A model generated the notes under the pieces. It ran no database searches. It had not been told where the DNA came from and worked only from the letters and a program-made list of their open reading frames with translations. A stretch of DNA of 64,000 nt. It comes from an uncultured Desulfovibrionaceae bacterium. Lineage in GTDB: Bacteria; Desulfobacterota; Desulfovibrionia; Desulfovibrionales; Desulfovibrionaceae. The position numbers and the translations under genes are program-made. Below are positions 36,214 through 43,842 of the stretch, in pieces. Location: NCBI GenBank assembly GCA_949741925.1, contig CATJOY010000050.1, forward strand, positions 1-64,000. Reading direction: 5' to 3'. The first letter of the stretch is position 1. Each line of letters opens with the position of its first letter.

Positions 36214-36930
36214 CTACGAACGCTTGTACACGCCGGGATACAAAACTTCCAGGCAGGCGTCAGCCAAGGAATCCAGGCTGGAAGCATTCTTTTCGGGCGG
36301 CAGACCGGAAGCATCATAGGCCAGCGGCAATTCGGTGCAGGCTGTGGCAACGAGAATATCTTTCTCTTTCCAGAGCCCTTCAACAATAGAACGCATCAGC
36401 TTGCCGGATTCTTCCATCTTATTAGCTTTGACCAACCTTACGCACTGCTGCACTTGATCCTGCACCGCGTCATCGACCTTATGAAAAGTATAGCCCATTT
36501 CCTTGGCGTGCTCTTCGTACAACCCGGTACGGCAGGTGCCTGTGGTTGCCAGAAGCCAAGCGCCTTGCGGGCTGCGCGCCTGACAGGAGGCAATGGTTTC
36601 CCTGACGATATGGATGTACGGCACTGACAGATCCTTATAAAATTTATCGACGAAAACATGCGCCGTATTGCAGGGAGTAGCCAAAAGATCCGCCCCCCAG
36701 CTAATGAGCTTTTCAAAGCCGTCTTTAAAACGAGGGGTGGGATCCGGGACTATGCCCTCAATGGCCTCAACTCTATCCGGCATGTGAGAATCGCAGAGCA
36801 CATAGACGATGGGGTGTTCCTGATCCCGGGTTGCCGGAGATTTCACGGTAAGAAGCCGGAGAAATTCAGCCGTGGCAGCCGGTCCCATACCGCCGAGAAC
36901 GCCGAGAATTTTTTCGGGAGCTTTGATCAT
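36214..36930 (-). CDS. Aspartate/glutamate racemase family protein
   Basis: 238 residues from ATG 36930, with AAAGGACAGACC upstream; an open frame reaching 37131 overlaps folK and has no site. Family motifs are LGVLGGMGPAATAEFLRLL, the first catalytic Cys in LLATPCNTAHVF and the second in VATACTELPLAY. It probably racemises Asp or a related amino acid (YgeA/RacX type). Downstream of folK by 20 bases. Confidence 0.88.
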   Translation of the reverse strand: MIKAPEKILGVLGGMGPAATAEFLRLLTVKSPATRDQEHPIVYVLCDSHMPDRVEAIEGIVPDPTPRFKDGFEKLISWGADLLATPCNTAHVFVDKFYKDLSVPYIHIVRETIASCQARSPQGAWLLATTGTCRTGLYEEHAKEMGYTFHKVDDAVQDQVQQCVRLVKANKMEESGKLMRSIVEGLWKEKDILVATACTELPLAYDASGLPPEKNASSLDSLADACLEVLYPGVYKRS

Positions 36931-36950
36931 GGTGTCTGTCCTTTGGGGAG

Positions 36951-37451
36951 TCAATCCGCCTGAAAGACGGTATCTCCCTGTTGGGTGTAGGAAAGTTGTT
37001 CCAAGGCCTCTTTGACAAGCCTTCCATCCGGAAAACGCAGGCCGGGAGCCAGATCCAGAAGGGGCAACAGCACAAAAGCGCGCAGGTGCATGCGCGGATG
37101 GGGGAGCTGTACTTCCCCTTGAGAGATGCAAGTATCAAACAAAAGGAGATCAAGGTCAATGGTCCGGGGGCCAAAACGCCGAGCCGGATTGCGGATTCGG
37201 CCGAGGCTCTCCTCCACGGCGTGGAGTTGCCTTAGCAGATCTTTCGGGCGTATCCCCTCCTCCAGGCAAAGATGCCCTGCTGCGTTGTAAAACCAAGGCT
37301 GGCTCTTGTCTCCCCAGGGTTCTGTTCGGTACAATCCGGAAAAAGAGGTCCGGATTACCCCGGGAATACAGCCGAGCCGCGCCCGAGCTGCGGCCATGGT
37401 GGCAGGAACATCTCCGAGGTTTCCGCCCAAACTGATAAAAGCGTTGTGCAT
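36951..37451 (-). CDS. folK: 6-hydroxymethyl-dihydropterin pyrophosphokinase
   Basis: 166 residues with HPPK landmarks: ISLGGNLGD at the N-terminus, YRTEPWGDKSQPWFYNAA, and RFGPRTIDLDLLLFD, PHPRMHLRAFVLLPL. It transfers pyrophosphate from ATP in folate synthesis. AAGGAACAGGC precedes the ATG. It is divergent from xerD, 97 bases away. Confidence 0.94.
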   Translation of the reverse strand: MHNAFISLGGNLGDVPATMAAARARLGCIPGVIRTSFSGLYRTEPWGDKSQPWFYNAAGHLCLEEGIRPKDLLRQLHAVEESLGRIRNPARRFGPRTIDLDLLLFDTCISQGEVQLPHPRMHLRAFVLLPLLDLAPGLRFPDGRLVKEALEQLSYTQQGDTVFQAD

Positions 37452-37548
37452 GCCTGTTCCTTACCGCTTCAAGCAAAGCCTGTCAAAAGACGACGCCAGG
37501 CCGGCTTGGAGTCTTGAAAAAAACTACAAGAATTGGCAGGAAGTAAGA

Positions 37549-38529
37549 ATGAGCAAAACGACATCCGCGCTCCCCTCCTCGATGCCTTCGAGTCCGGAAG
37601 GAGTGCCGGTTCATCCCTTGGCAGACCGCTATCTGGAACATCTGCTCATTGAAAAGGGACTTTCCGAAAACACCCTCGCCGCTTACTCGGCGGATCTTTC
37701 GGATTTTTTATCCTTCCTTGCCGAGAGGTCTTTTCCTCTTGAGGAGGTGAGCGATCAGACTTTATTTCTCTATATAGTCGATGTTCGCGCGCGCGGTCTT
37801 TCCGGCCGCAGCCTTGCCAGGCGCCTTTCTGCCCTGCGGGGCCTCTTCAGCTTTGCCCGGCGTGAAGGATTTTTCAGCGCCGATCCGGCCGGATTTCTGG
37901 AAAATCCGAAATTCGTCCGTTCCCTGCCCGAGGTGCTTTCCCAAGAGGAAATGCAACGTCTTCTGGCCCAGCCGGATTGCAGCACAAAACTTGGTTTCCG
38001 AGATCGAACCATGTTGGAAATGCTTTACGCCGCCGGCCTCAGAGCCTCCGAGCTTGTTTCCCTAAAGGCTCTGGATTTCGATCCGGCGACCAACCTGGTT
38101 CGAGTTTTCGGCAAGGGAGCCAAAGAACGGCTCGTGCCGGTGCATAACGAAGCAGCGACCTTTCTTGCGGAGTATACCCATATCTGGCGGCCATTGTTTT
38201 CCCCCAAGGAACCGGCGTTGTTTCTCAATCGCTCGGGCCGCGGGCTCAGCCGTGTGGCGCTGTGGAAAATTGTACAGCGTTACGCGCTGCTGGCGGATAT
38301 CGGCCGCCCTATCTCACCGCATACCTTCCGCCACTCGTTTGCCACGCACCTTTTGGAAGGAGGAGCCGACCTTCGGGCAGTACAAATGCTCCTTGGTCAT
38401 GCGGATATCAGCGCTACAGAAATATATACTCATGTGGAAAAAAGCCGCCTGGGTGTAGTCCATAAAACCCACCACCCCCGGTCCAACGGCGGTAGCGGCC
38501 CTTCCGGGAACGCCCCGCGCACCGAATGA
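37549..38529 (+). CDS. xerD: Tyrosine recombinase XerD-type
   Basis: 326 residues from ATG 37549 (GGCAGGAAGTAAG upstream). The N-terminal SAM-like domain (LADRYLEHLLIEKGLSENTL) is followed by a catalytic domain with Arg in YAAGLRASELVSLK, HTFRHSFATHLLEGGADLRA (His-x-x-Arg), LGHADISATEIYTHV (His and nucleophile Tyr). It resolves chromosome dimers at dif with XerC. A Pro/Ser-rich tail (about 20 residues) follows the catalytic Tyr. The gene overlaps the next frame but not its chosen start. Confidence 0.9.
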   Translation: MSKTTSALPSSMPSSPEGVPVHPLADRYLEHLLIEKGLSENTLAAYSADLSDFLSFLAERSFPLEEVSDQTLFLYIVDVRARGLSGRSLARRLSALRGLFSFARREGFFSADPAGFLENPKFVRSLPEVLSQEEMQRLLAQPDCSTKLGFRDRTMLEMLYAAGLRASELVSLKALDFDPATNLVRVFGKGAKERLVPVHNEAATFLAEYTHIWRPLFSPKEPALFLNRSGRGLSRVALWKIVQRYALLADIGRPISPHTFRHSFATHLLEGGADLRAVQMLLGHADISATEIYTHVEKSRLGVVHKTHHPRSNGGSGPSGNAPRTE

Positions 38530-38606
38530 TCCAAGGCCGCCCTCCCGCCCCGTATGCCCAAAGCCCCACTTGCGGCGCGCCACGCCGACAACAAGGAACA
38601 GATTCT

Positions 38607-41324
38607 ATGCAAAGCAGCAAAATCCAGCCCCAAACCGTAATCACGGCCCACAACAATGCTGATTACGATGCTCTGGCGGCCATGGTGGCGGCCAAACATC
38701 TCTATCCTGAAGCTGTGCTCGTTGCTCCCGGTTACCAAGAACGGCATGACGGCCATTATTTCACAGACAGCATCGCTTATTTATTTCACCTCATCCAGCC
38801 ACGGGAAATAGATTTTTCCAGAGTCTCCACGCTGGTGGTGGTGGATACGCGGCAAAAATCAAGGATTCCCCAAGTGGAAGCCGTTTTTGCTAACCCTGAG
38901 CTGCGCATCCATCTCTATGATCACCATCCCGATTCGGATGATGATCTGCATGGGGAGTTGGAAGTTATCAAGCCCTGGGGCTCCGCTACGGCTATCATTG
39001 TCAGCCTGCTCATGGAAAAAAATATCGAGCCCTCTTCGGATGAAGCAACTATGATGGGGCTGGGCATTTATGAAGATACCGGCTCCTTCACCTTTGCCGC
39101 CACGACCGCCCAAGACCTGGAGGCGGCGGCCTGGCTGCGGCGGCACAAGATGGATATCGAAATCATCAGTGAACTGGTCAGCAGAGATCTGACACGTGAA
39201 CAACTGGCGGTACTGAACACACTTCTGGAAAATGCCGCCACCCATGATATCAAGGGCATCACTGTCGTGCTCTGCGAGGTCTCCTTGGAGGGATACCTGG
39301 GAGATTTTGCGCTGATCGTCCACAAAATGATGGATATGGAAAATATTAAGGCCATTTTTGCCCTGGCCAGGATGGGCGATAGGATTCATGTCGTGGCCCG
39401 CAGTCGGGTGGAAGAAGTGGATGTCGGCCGCATCTGTGCTTCCCTGGGGGGGGGCGGCCACAGCTACGCCGCTTCAGCCGCCGTAAAAGATAAAACGTTG
39501 ACCGAGATACGGGCGGAAATCCTGGCCCTGCTCATGAGTTTGGTCAATCCTCAGGTAACTGTGGAAGACCATATGACCAGTCCGGCCAAAGCCGTGGAAG
39601 ATAATTCAACTATCGCCGCGGCCGGAGAAGTAATGAATCGCTATGGTCTTAAAGCGGTGCCGGTTCTGGCTGCCGGAACCCGGCACTGTGTGGGCTACCT
39701 TGAACAGCAGACTGCGGCGCGAGCCATATTCCACAAGCTGGGGGAACAGCCGGTGACAGCCTATATGCAGAGAAACGTCCTGACCGTTTCTCCGGAGGCC
39801 ACCCTATTCCCGGCCATGGAGATAATTTTGAACCAGCGCCAACGGCTGGTGCCGGTTGTCAAAAACGACGAGGTCGTCGGGGTGCTGACCCGGACAGACA
39901 TCATGCGCCTGCTGGTTGGCGATCAGGCTTTGCGCATTCCTGAAGCCGATCCGCTGGAAACTCCGTTACGGGAACGGAATATCCGTTCCCTGCTCTCCGA
40001 GCGACTGCCCGCAGGCCATGTGGAGCTTCTGGCGCTTGCCGGCAATCTGGGGGATAGCCTCGGCTACGGCGTCTTTGCCGTAGGCGGTTTTGTACGGGAT
40101 CTGCTCCTCTACCGCTCCAATTTGGATATTGACCTCAGTATAGAAGGTGATGGCATTGCCTTTGCCAAAGCACTCGGCAAAAAACTGGGCGGGCGGGTCC
40201 GGCCCCATTATAAGTTTAAAACGGCAGTGGTGCTTTTTACGAACAAGGATGGACACGAGCAGCGTATTGACGTGGCCACGGCCCGGCTGGAGTATTACGA
40301 ATATCCCGGCGCTCTGCCCACCGTGGAGCTTGCATCGGTCAAAATGGATCTCTCCCGCCGTGATTTCACCATCAACGCTTTGGCGGTGCAACTCAACGCG
40401 GCCAAGTTCGGCATGCTGGTAGATCCCTTCGGGGCGCAACGCGACATAAAGGATAAATCCATCAACGTGCTGCATTCTTTAAGCTTCATTGAAGACCCGA
40501 CCCGAATCTTGCGAGGTATCCGTTTTGAGAAACGCTTTGATTTTCGCATCGGCGGCCAGACCGAACGGCTGATCAAAAATGCTCTGCAACTCGGCATGCT
40601 GGAAAAGCTCTCCAGCGCGCGTATGTTTAACGAACTCCGGCATATTTTTGAGGAAAAGGTAGCTGTGGACTGCATTCAGCGAATGGAATCCTTTGATATC
40701 TGGAGGACCATTCATCCACTGCTCAAACTGAACCCGAGCAAGATCGCGCATCTGCGTGAGGCTGAATCTGTTTTGGCCTGGCATGCCCGGCTCTATACCG
40801 GCAAAAACGCCCGCCACTGGCTGGTTTACCTGCTGCTCCTGGCTCAGGGCGGCAAATATGTTCAGGCGGCCGAGGTGCTTGAGAGACTAGGCTTTACCCC
40901 CAAAGGCAAGACGGAATTCATGCGCCAGCGGGAGGCCGTGCGCCAGGCAAATTCCATGCTGCCGGTCTGGAAAGAAAAAGACGGCAGCATGAGCGGCCTC
41001 TATGCTCTGCTTATCCACCTGGAGATCGAGGGAGTCTTGGTGCTGATGGCAATGAACGGTCAGGATTTTTCTAAAGATCTCTCATACTTCTTGACCCGTT
41101 TGTACCTGGAAAAACCCGATATAACCGGCGAAGACATCACCGCCATGGGAGCCGAGCCCGGCCCGCTTTACAGCCGGATTATTCAAGGCGTGCTGGCTGC
41201 CAAGCTGGATGGCAATGTCAAGAGCCGTGAGGAACAGCTCCTCCTTGCGGCCCGTTTGCTTCAGCGGGAACGGGATGGGGAGTGCCCCCAGCCCGCAACC
41301 GCCCCCTCCCCGGCTACCAGGTAA
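38607..41324 (+). CDS. DHH - tandem CBS - tRNA nucleotidyltransferase/poly(A) polymerase fusion
   Basis: 905 residues from ATG 38607 (AAGGAACAG upstream). Domains in order: a DHH phosphoesterase (about 8-180; AHNNADYDALAA, DHHPDSDDD), DHHA1 (about 225-310; GGGGHSYAASAAVKD), two CBS motifs (about 320-440), then a class II nucleotidyltransferase (about 465-880) with GGFVRDLLLYRSNLDIDLSI and RRDFTINALAVQL. This fusion is known from deltaproteobacteria and relatives, where it is annotated as CCA- or A-adding enzyme. CBS domains may sense adenylates. Confidence 0.9.
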   Translation: MQSSKIQPQTVITAHNNADYDALAAMVAAKHLYPEAVLVAPGYQERHDGHYFTDSIAYLFHLIQPREIDFSRVSTLVVVDTRQKSRIPQVEAVFANPELRIHLYDHHPDSDDDLHGELEVIKPWGSATAIIVSLLMEKNIEPSSDEATMMGLGIYEDTGSFTFAATTAQDLEAAAWLRRHKMDIEIISELVSRDLTREQLAVLNTLLENAATHDIKGITVVLCEVSLEGYLGDFALIVHKMMDMENIKAIFALARMGDRIHVVARSRVEEVDVGRICASLGGGGHSYAASAAVKDKTLTEIRAEILALLMSLVNPQVTVEDHMTSPAKAVEDNSTIAAAGEVMNRYGLKAVPVLAAGTRHCVGYLEQQTAARAIFHKLGEQPVTAYMQRNVLTVSPEATLFPAMEIILNQRQRLVPVVKNDEVVGVLTRTDIMRLLVGDQALRIPEADPLETPLRERNIRSLLSERLPAGHVELLALAGNLGDSLGYGVFAVGGFVRDLLLYRSNLDIDLSIEGDGIAFAKALGKKLGGRVRPHYKFKTAVVLFTNKDGHEQRIDVATARLEYYEYPGALPTVELASVKMDLSRRDFTINALAVQLNAAKFGMLVDPFGAQRDIKDKSINVLHSLSFIEDPTRILRGIRFEKRFDFRIGGQTERLIKNALQLGMLEKLSSARMFNELRHIFEEKVAVDCIQRMESFDIWRTIHPLLKLNPSKIAHLREAESVLAWHARLYTGKNARHWLVYLLLLAQGGKYVQAAEVLERLGFTPKGKTEFMRQREAVRQANSMLPVWKEKDGSMSGLYALLIHLEIEGVLVLMAMNGQDFSKDLSYFLTRLYLEKPDITGEDITAMGAEPGPLYSRIIQGVLAAKLDGNVKSREEQLLLAARLLQRERDGECPQPATAPSPATR

Positions 41325-41420
41325 TCTCCCCCGCCGTCTCGTCGGCGCAGGCCTTATTTTGGCGGCAAACGCTTGCTCTTGGGGCGGTAGGTGTGTAAAC
41401 ACAAGGGACGAGGCATTGTT

Positions 41421-41933
41421 ATGGAATGTTTATGGGCTCCCTGGCGTATGGAGTATATACTCGGCCACAAACCGGATTCATGCATTTTCTGTCTTCCGCC
41501 GGATTGTGGGGAAGACACGGAACGCGGCGTGCTTTTCCGCGGGCAACACAACTTTATCATCATGAACAAATTTCCTTATAACAACGGACATATCATGGTG
41601 ACGCCCTACCGGCACGTCATGGATGTTTGCGACCTGGGCGATGAAGAAGCCGCCGAGCTTTTCTCCTTAACGCGCACAAGTGTGGGCATTCTGCGTGAAA
41701 TTCTCTCTCCCGAAGGGTTCAATATCGGGTTCAACATTGGCGCGGCCGCCGGGGCCGGAGTCAAGGAACATATACACTTTCATATCGTTCCCCGCTGGAA
41801 CGGCGATTCATCGTTCATGGCAGTTCTGGGCGAGGTGCGCACGATGCCGGAACATCTGGCCGCAACCTACACCAAACTGAAATCCTCATTTGACAGACTT
41901 TCCACCCTTAAGGAGGCAGCATGCGGTTCATGA
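41421..41933 (+). CDS. HIT-family hydrolase
   Basis: 170 residues from ATG 41421. The histidine triad is EHIHFHIVPRW; an N-terminal Cys pair (CIFC) matches the zinc-binding HIT subgroup. These enzymes hydrolyse dinucleoside polyphosphates or nucleotide phosphoramidates. It overlaps lapA by 13 bases. Confidence 0.9.
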   Translation: MECLWAPWRMEYILGHKPDSCIFCLPPDCGEDTERGVLFRGQHNFIIMNKFPYNNGHIMVTPYRHVMDVCDLGDEEAAELFSLTRTSVGILREILSPEGFNIGFNIGAAAGAGVKEHIHFHIVPRWNGDSSFMAVLGEVRTMPEHLAATYTKLKSSFDRLSTLKEAACGS

Positions 41934-42307
41934 AGGCTTTGCTCATAATTCTTTTCTTCTTTGCGGCGTTAGCATTTTTTATTCAGAACAGCGCTGCGCT
42001 GATCACGCCGCTTGAGTTGAAAATGGATTTTTACTTCGGCTACCAGTGGAGAGCGACTGCCGTGCCGTTTTATTTTGTTGTCCTTGGCGGCTTCCTGGCC
42101 GGAGCGCTGTTGACCCTGGGCATTCTTCTGCTGGATCGTTTGCGCCTTGGAAGCAAAGCCCGCAAAGCAGAGAAAAAAGCCAAGGCGCTTGAAGCAGAAC
42201 TTAAGAGTTTCCGGGATTTGCCTCTGCAATCGCAACCGCTTCTTGAGGCTGCCGCGGTTGACGCTAAAAAGGTCGATTCAGAGCAGCCCGAAACAAAGCC
42301 CGAATAG
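41921..42307 (+). CDS. lapA: LapA-domain (DUF1049) inner-membrane protein
   Basis: 128 residues; ATG 41921 has AAGGAGGCAGC upstream. Two membrane helices (about 6-26 and 47-72) flank a short loop, followed by a Lys/Ala coiled coil and an acidic tail. This is the LapA (YciS) layout. In E. coli LapA and LapB act together in controlling lipopolysaccharide synthesis through LpxC turnover; lapB follows here too. Confidence 0.85.
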   Translation: MRFMKALLIILFFFAALAFFIQNSAALITPLELKMDFYFGYQWRATAVPFYFVVLGGFLAGALLTLGILLLDRLRLGSKARKAEKKAKALEAELKSFRDLPLQSQPLLEAAAVDAKKVDSEQPETKPE

Positions 42308-42415
42308 CCACGCGTATCCGGAGCGGCTCGAGCCAAACGGGCCGCTCGCTCAATCGGGCTCCCTGTGTTTTTTTCGCGTCTTGGTTTTCCCGAGACGCCG
42401 ACGAGGAGAAACATC

Positions 42416-43840
42416 ATGGCATTATTCAGAACTATCCGGCGCACAGTCCGTTCCTTTTTCGGCAAGGCCACTCCTTCCTTCTCTCTTCTGGGAGAAGGCG
42501 AAATGCCGGCGAGCCGGGATACCCTTTCTGTAATCCATGATTTGACGCAGGTAGCCAGAAATAACCCTGAAGCCATTGAAATCTATATGGCTCTCGGCAA
42601 TTTATTTCGTGCCCAGGGTGACATTGAACGGGCAGTGTTGATACGTGAAGGCTTGATCGTCAGAGCCGGTCTTGCCGGTTCCTTCAAAGCCAGAGCCTGT
42701 TTTGAACTCGGCCAGGATTACCGGCGCGCCGGCGTTGTTGACAGGGCTCTGGATGCCTACGACGAAGCCCGGAAGCTCGGTTATGACCCCGAAGCCGTCA
42801 CAGCCGAGTTGGCCAAGCTGTTTGCCGGCGCGGGCAGCTTTGAAAAAGCCGCTGATGCCTATGGCAAGCTTGGTCACCATATTGGCGAGGCCCACTATCT
42901 GATGCGGGCTGCCGAAGAGGTGGCCGATGCCGGCGATACCGCGCGAGCCAAACGATTGCTCAAAAAAGCCACCCGCGTCTATCCCGGTTCCGTAGACGCC
43001 TGGAGCGCTCTCATCCTGATGGCCGCACGAGCGGGCGAATGGCGCAAAGTCTCCTCGCTTTTGAAGCAGGCCCTCTACCGTGTTCCCCCGCACCTCCAGT
43101 TCTTGTTGCTTGAAGTCCTGTATCAGGAGGAACACCGCCAGGCGCAGACCATCGAAGCTGAAGGCTCCTCAAAGCCGGCCCCTCCGGCCCCCCACAACGC
43201 GGATGCTCTTCAGGATGATCCCTCCATCATCGAGGCGCCTGGAGAGGCAAGCAACTTTGCTGAAAAGCCTGCCGCGGAGGAGGATGGCCAAGCCGGAGCC
43301 GACGCTGCGGATACGGCAGTTCAGGAACACGGCAGCTTGGAAGAGGCTCTGCCGCAAGAACCTATTGACGGAGTACAAGCCTGCCCCGGGTTCGAGCCGC
43401 ACAGTGCGACGAACGCAGCCGTATCCACGGCTCAGGCAGAGAGGCCCCAAAATTCGGACCGCGGTTTTGCCGCCTTGCTCAGTAAGGTTGTTATTCCCAT
43501 TTTGGAAAAGCAGCCCCCTCACATCTTGCTGCATTATTACGGCGCTCTCCTGCTCAAAGAAAACCAGGATATAGCAAACGCCGAGATCTGGCTTTCCAAA
43601 GCGCTGGTTGTCCAGCCGGATTTCTGGGCAGCCCGGTTGGAGCTGTTGCATCTGGCCGCTCTCGGCGGCGAATTCAGCCCCTCGCTGGCCATGCAGGTCG
43701 AATACTTTGCAGATCAATTGCAGCACATCAAGCGCTTTGTCTGCACGGTGTGCGGGCTCAAGCAGAACCAGGCATTTTATCTCTGCCCCCGCTGTGGCAG
43801 CTGGCATACTGTTTCTTACCGTCTCAGCCTGAAAGACTAG
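42416..43840 (+). CDS. lapB: LapB-like TPR protein with C-terminal zinc ribbon
   Basis: 474 residues from ATG 42416 (GAGGAGAAACATC upstream). Tetratricopeptide repeats (about 35-235) are followed by an Ala/Glu-rich low-complexity insert (about 245-345), more TPR-like helices, and a rubredoxin-like zinc site CTVCG...CPRCG near the end. E. coli LapB (389 residues) has TPRs plus such a zinc site, so the insert explains the extra length. LapB couples FtsH to LpxC. An N-terminal membrane helix like that of E. coli LapB is not obvious. Confidence 0.8.
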   Translation: MALFRTIRRTVRSFFGKATPSFSLLGEGEMPASRDTLSVIHDLTQVARNNPEAIEIYMALGNLFRAQGDIERAVLIREGLIVRAGLAGSFKARACFELGQDYRRAGVVDRALDAYDEARKLGYDPEAVTAELAKLFAGAGSFEKAADAYGKLGHHIGEAHYLMRAAEEVADAGDTARAKRLLKKATRVYPGSVDAWSALILMAARAGEWRKVSSLLKQALYRVPPHLQFLLLEVLYQEEHRQAQTIEAEGSSKPAPPAPHNADALQDDPSIIEAPGEASNFAEKPAAEEDGQAGADAADTAVQEHGSLEEALPQEPIDGVQACPGFEPHSATNAAVSTAQAERPQNSDRGFAALLSKVVIPILEKQPPHILLHYYGALLLKENQDIANAEIWLSKALVVQPDFWAARLELLHLAALGGEFSPSLAMQVEYFADQLQHIKRFVCTVCGLKQNQAFYLCPRCGSWHTVSYRLSLKD

Positions 43841-43842
43841 CC

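Noticed and set aside
36931-37131. N-terminal extension of the racemase
   Set aside because: It overlaps folK on the same strand, is Pro/Ser-rich without a site, and the ATG at 36930 has a good ribosome site and starts the conserved fold.
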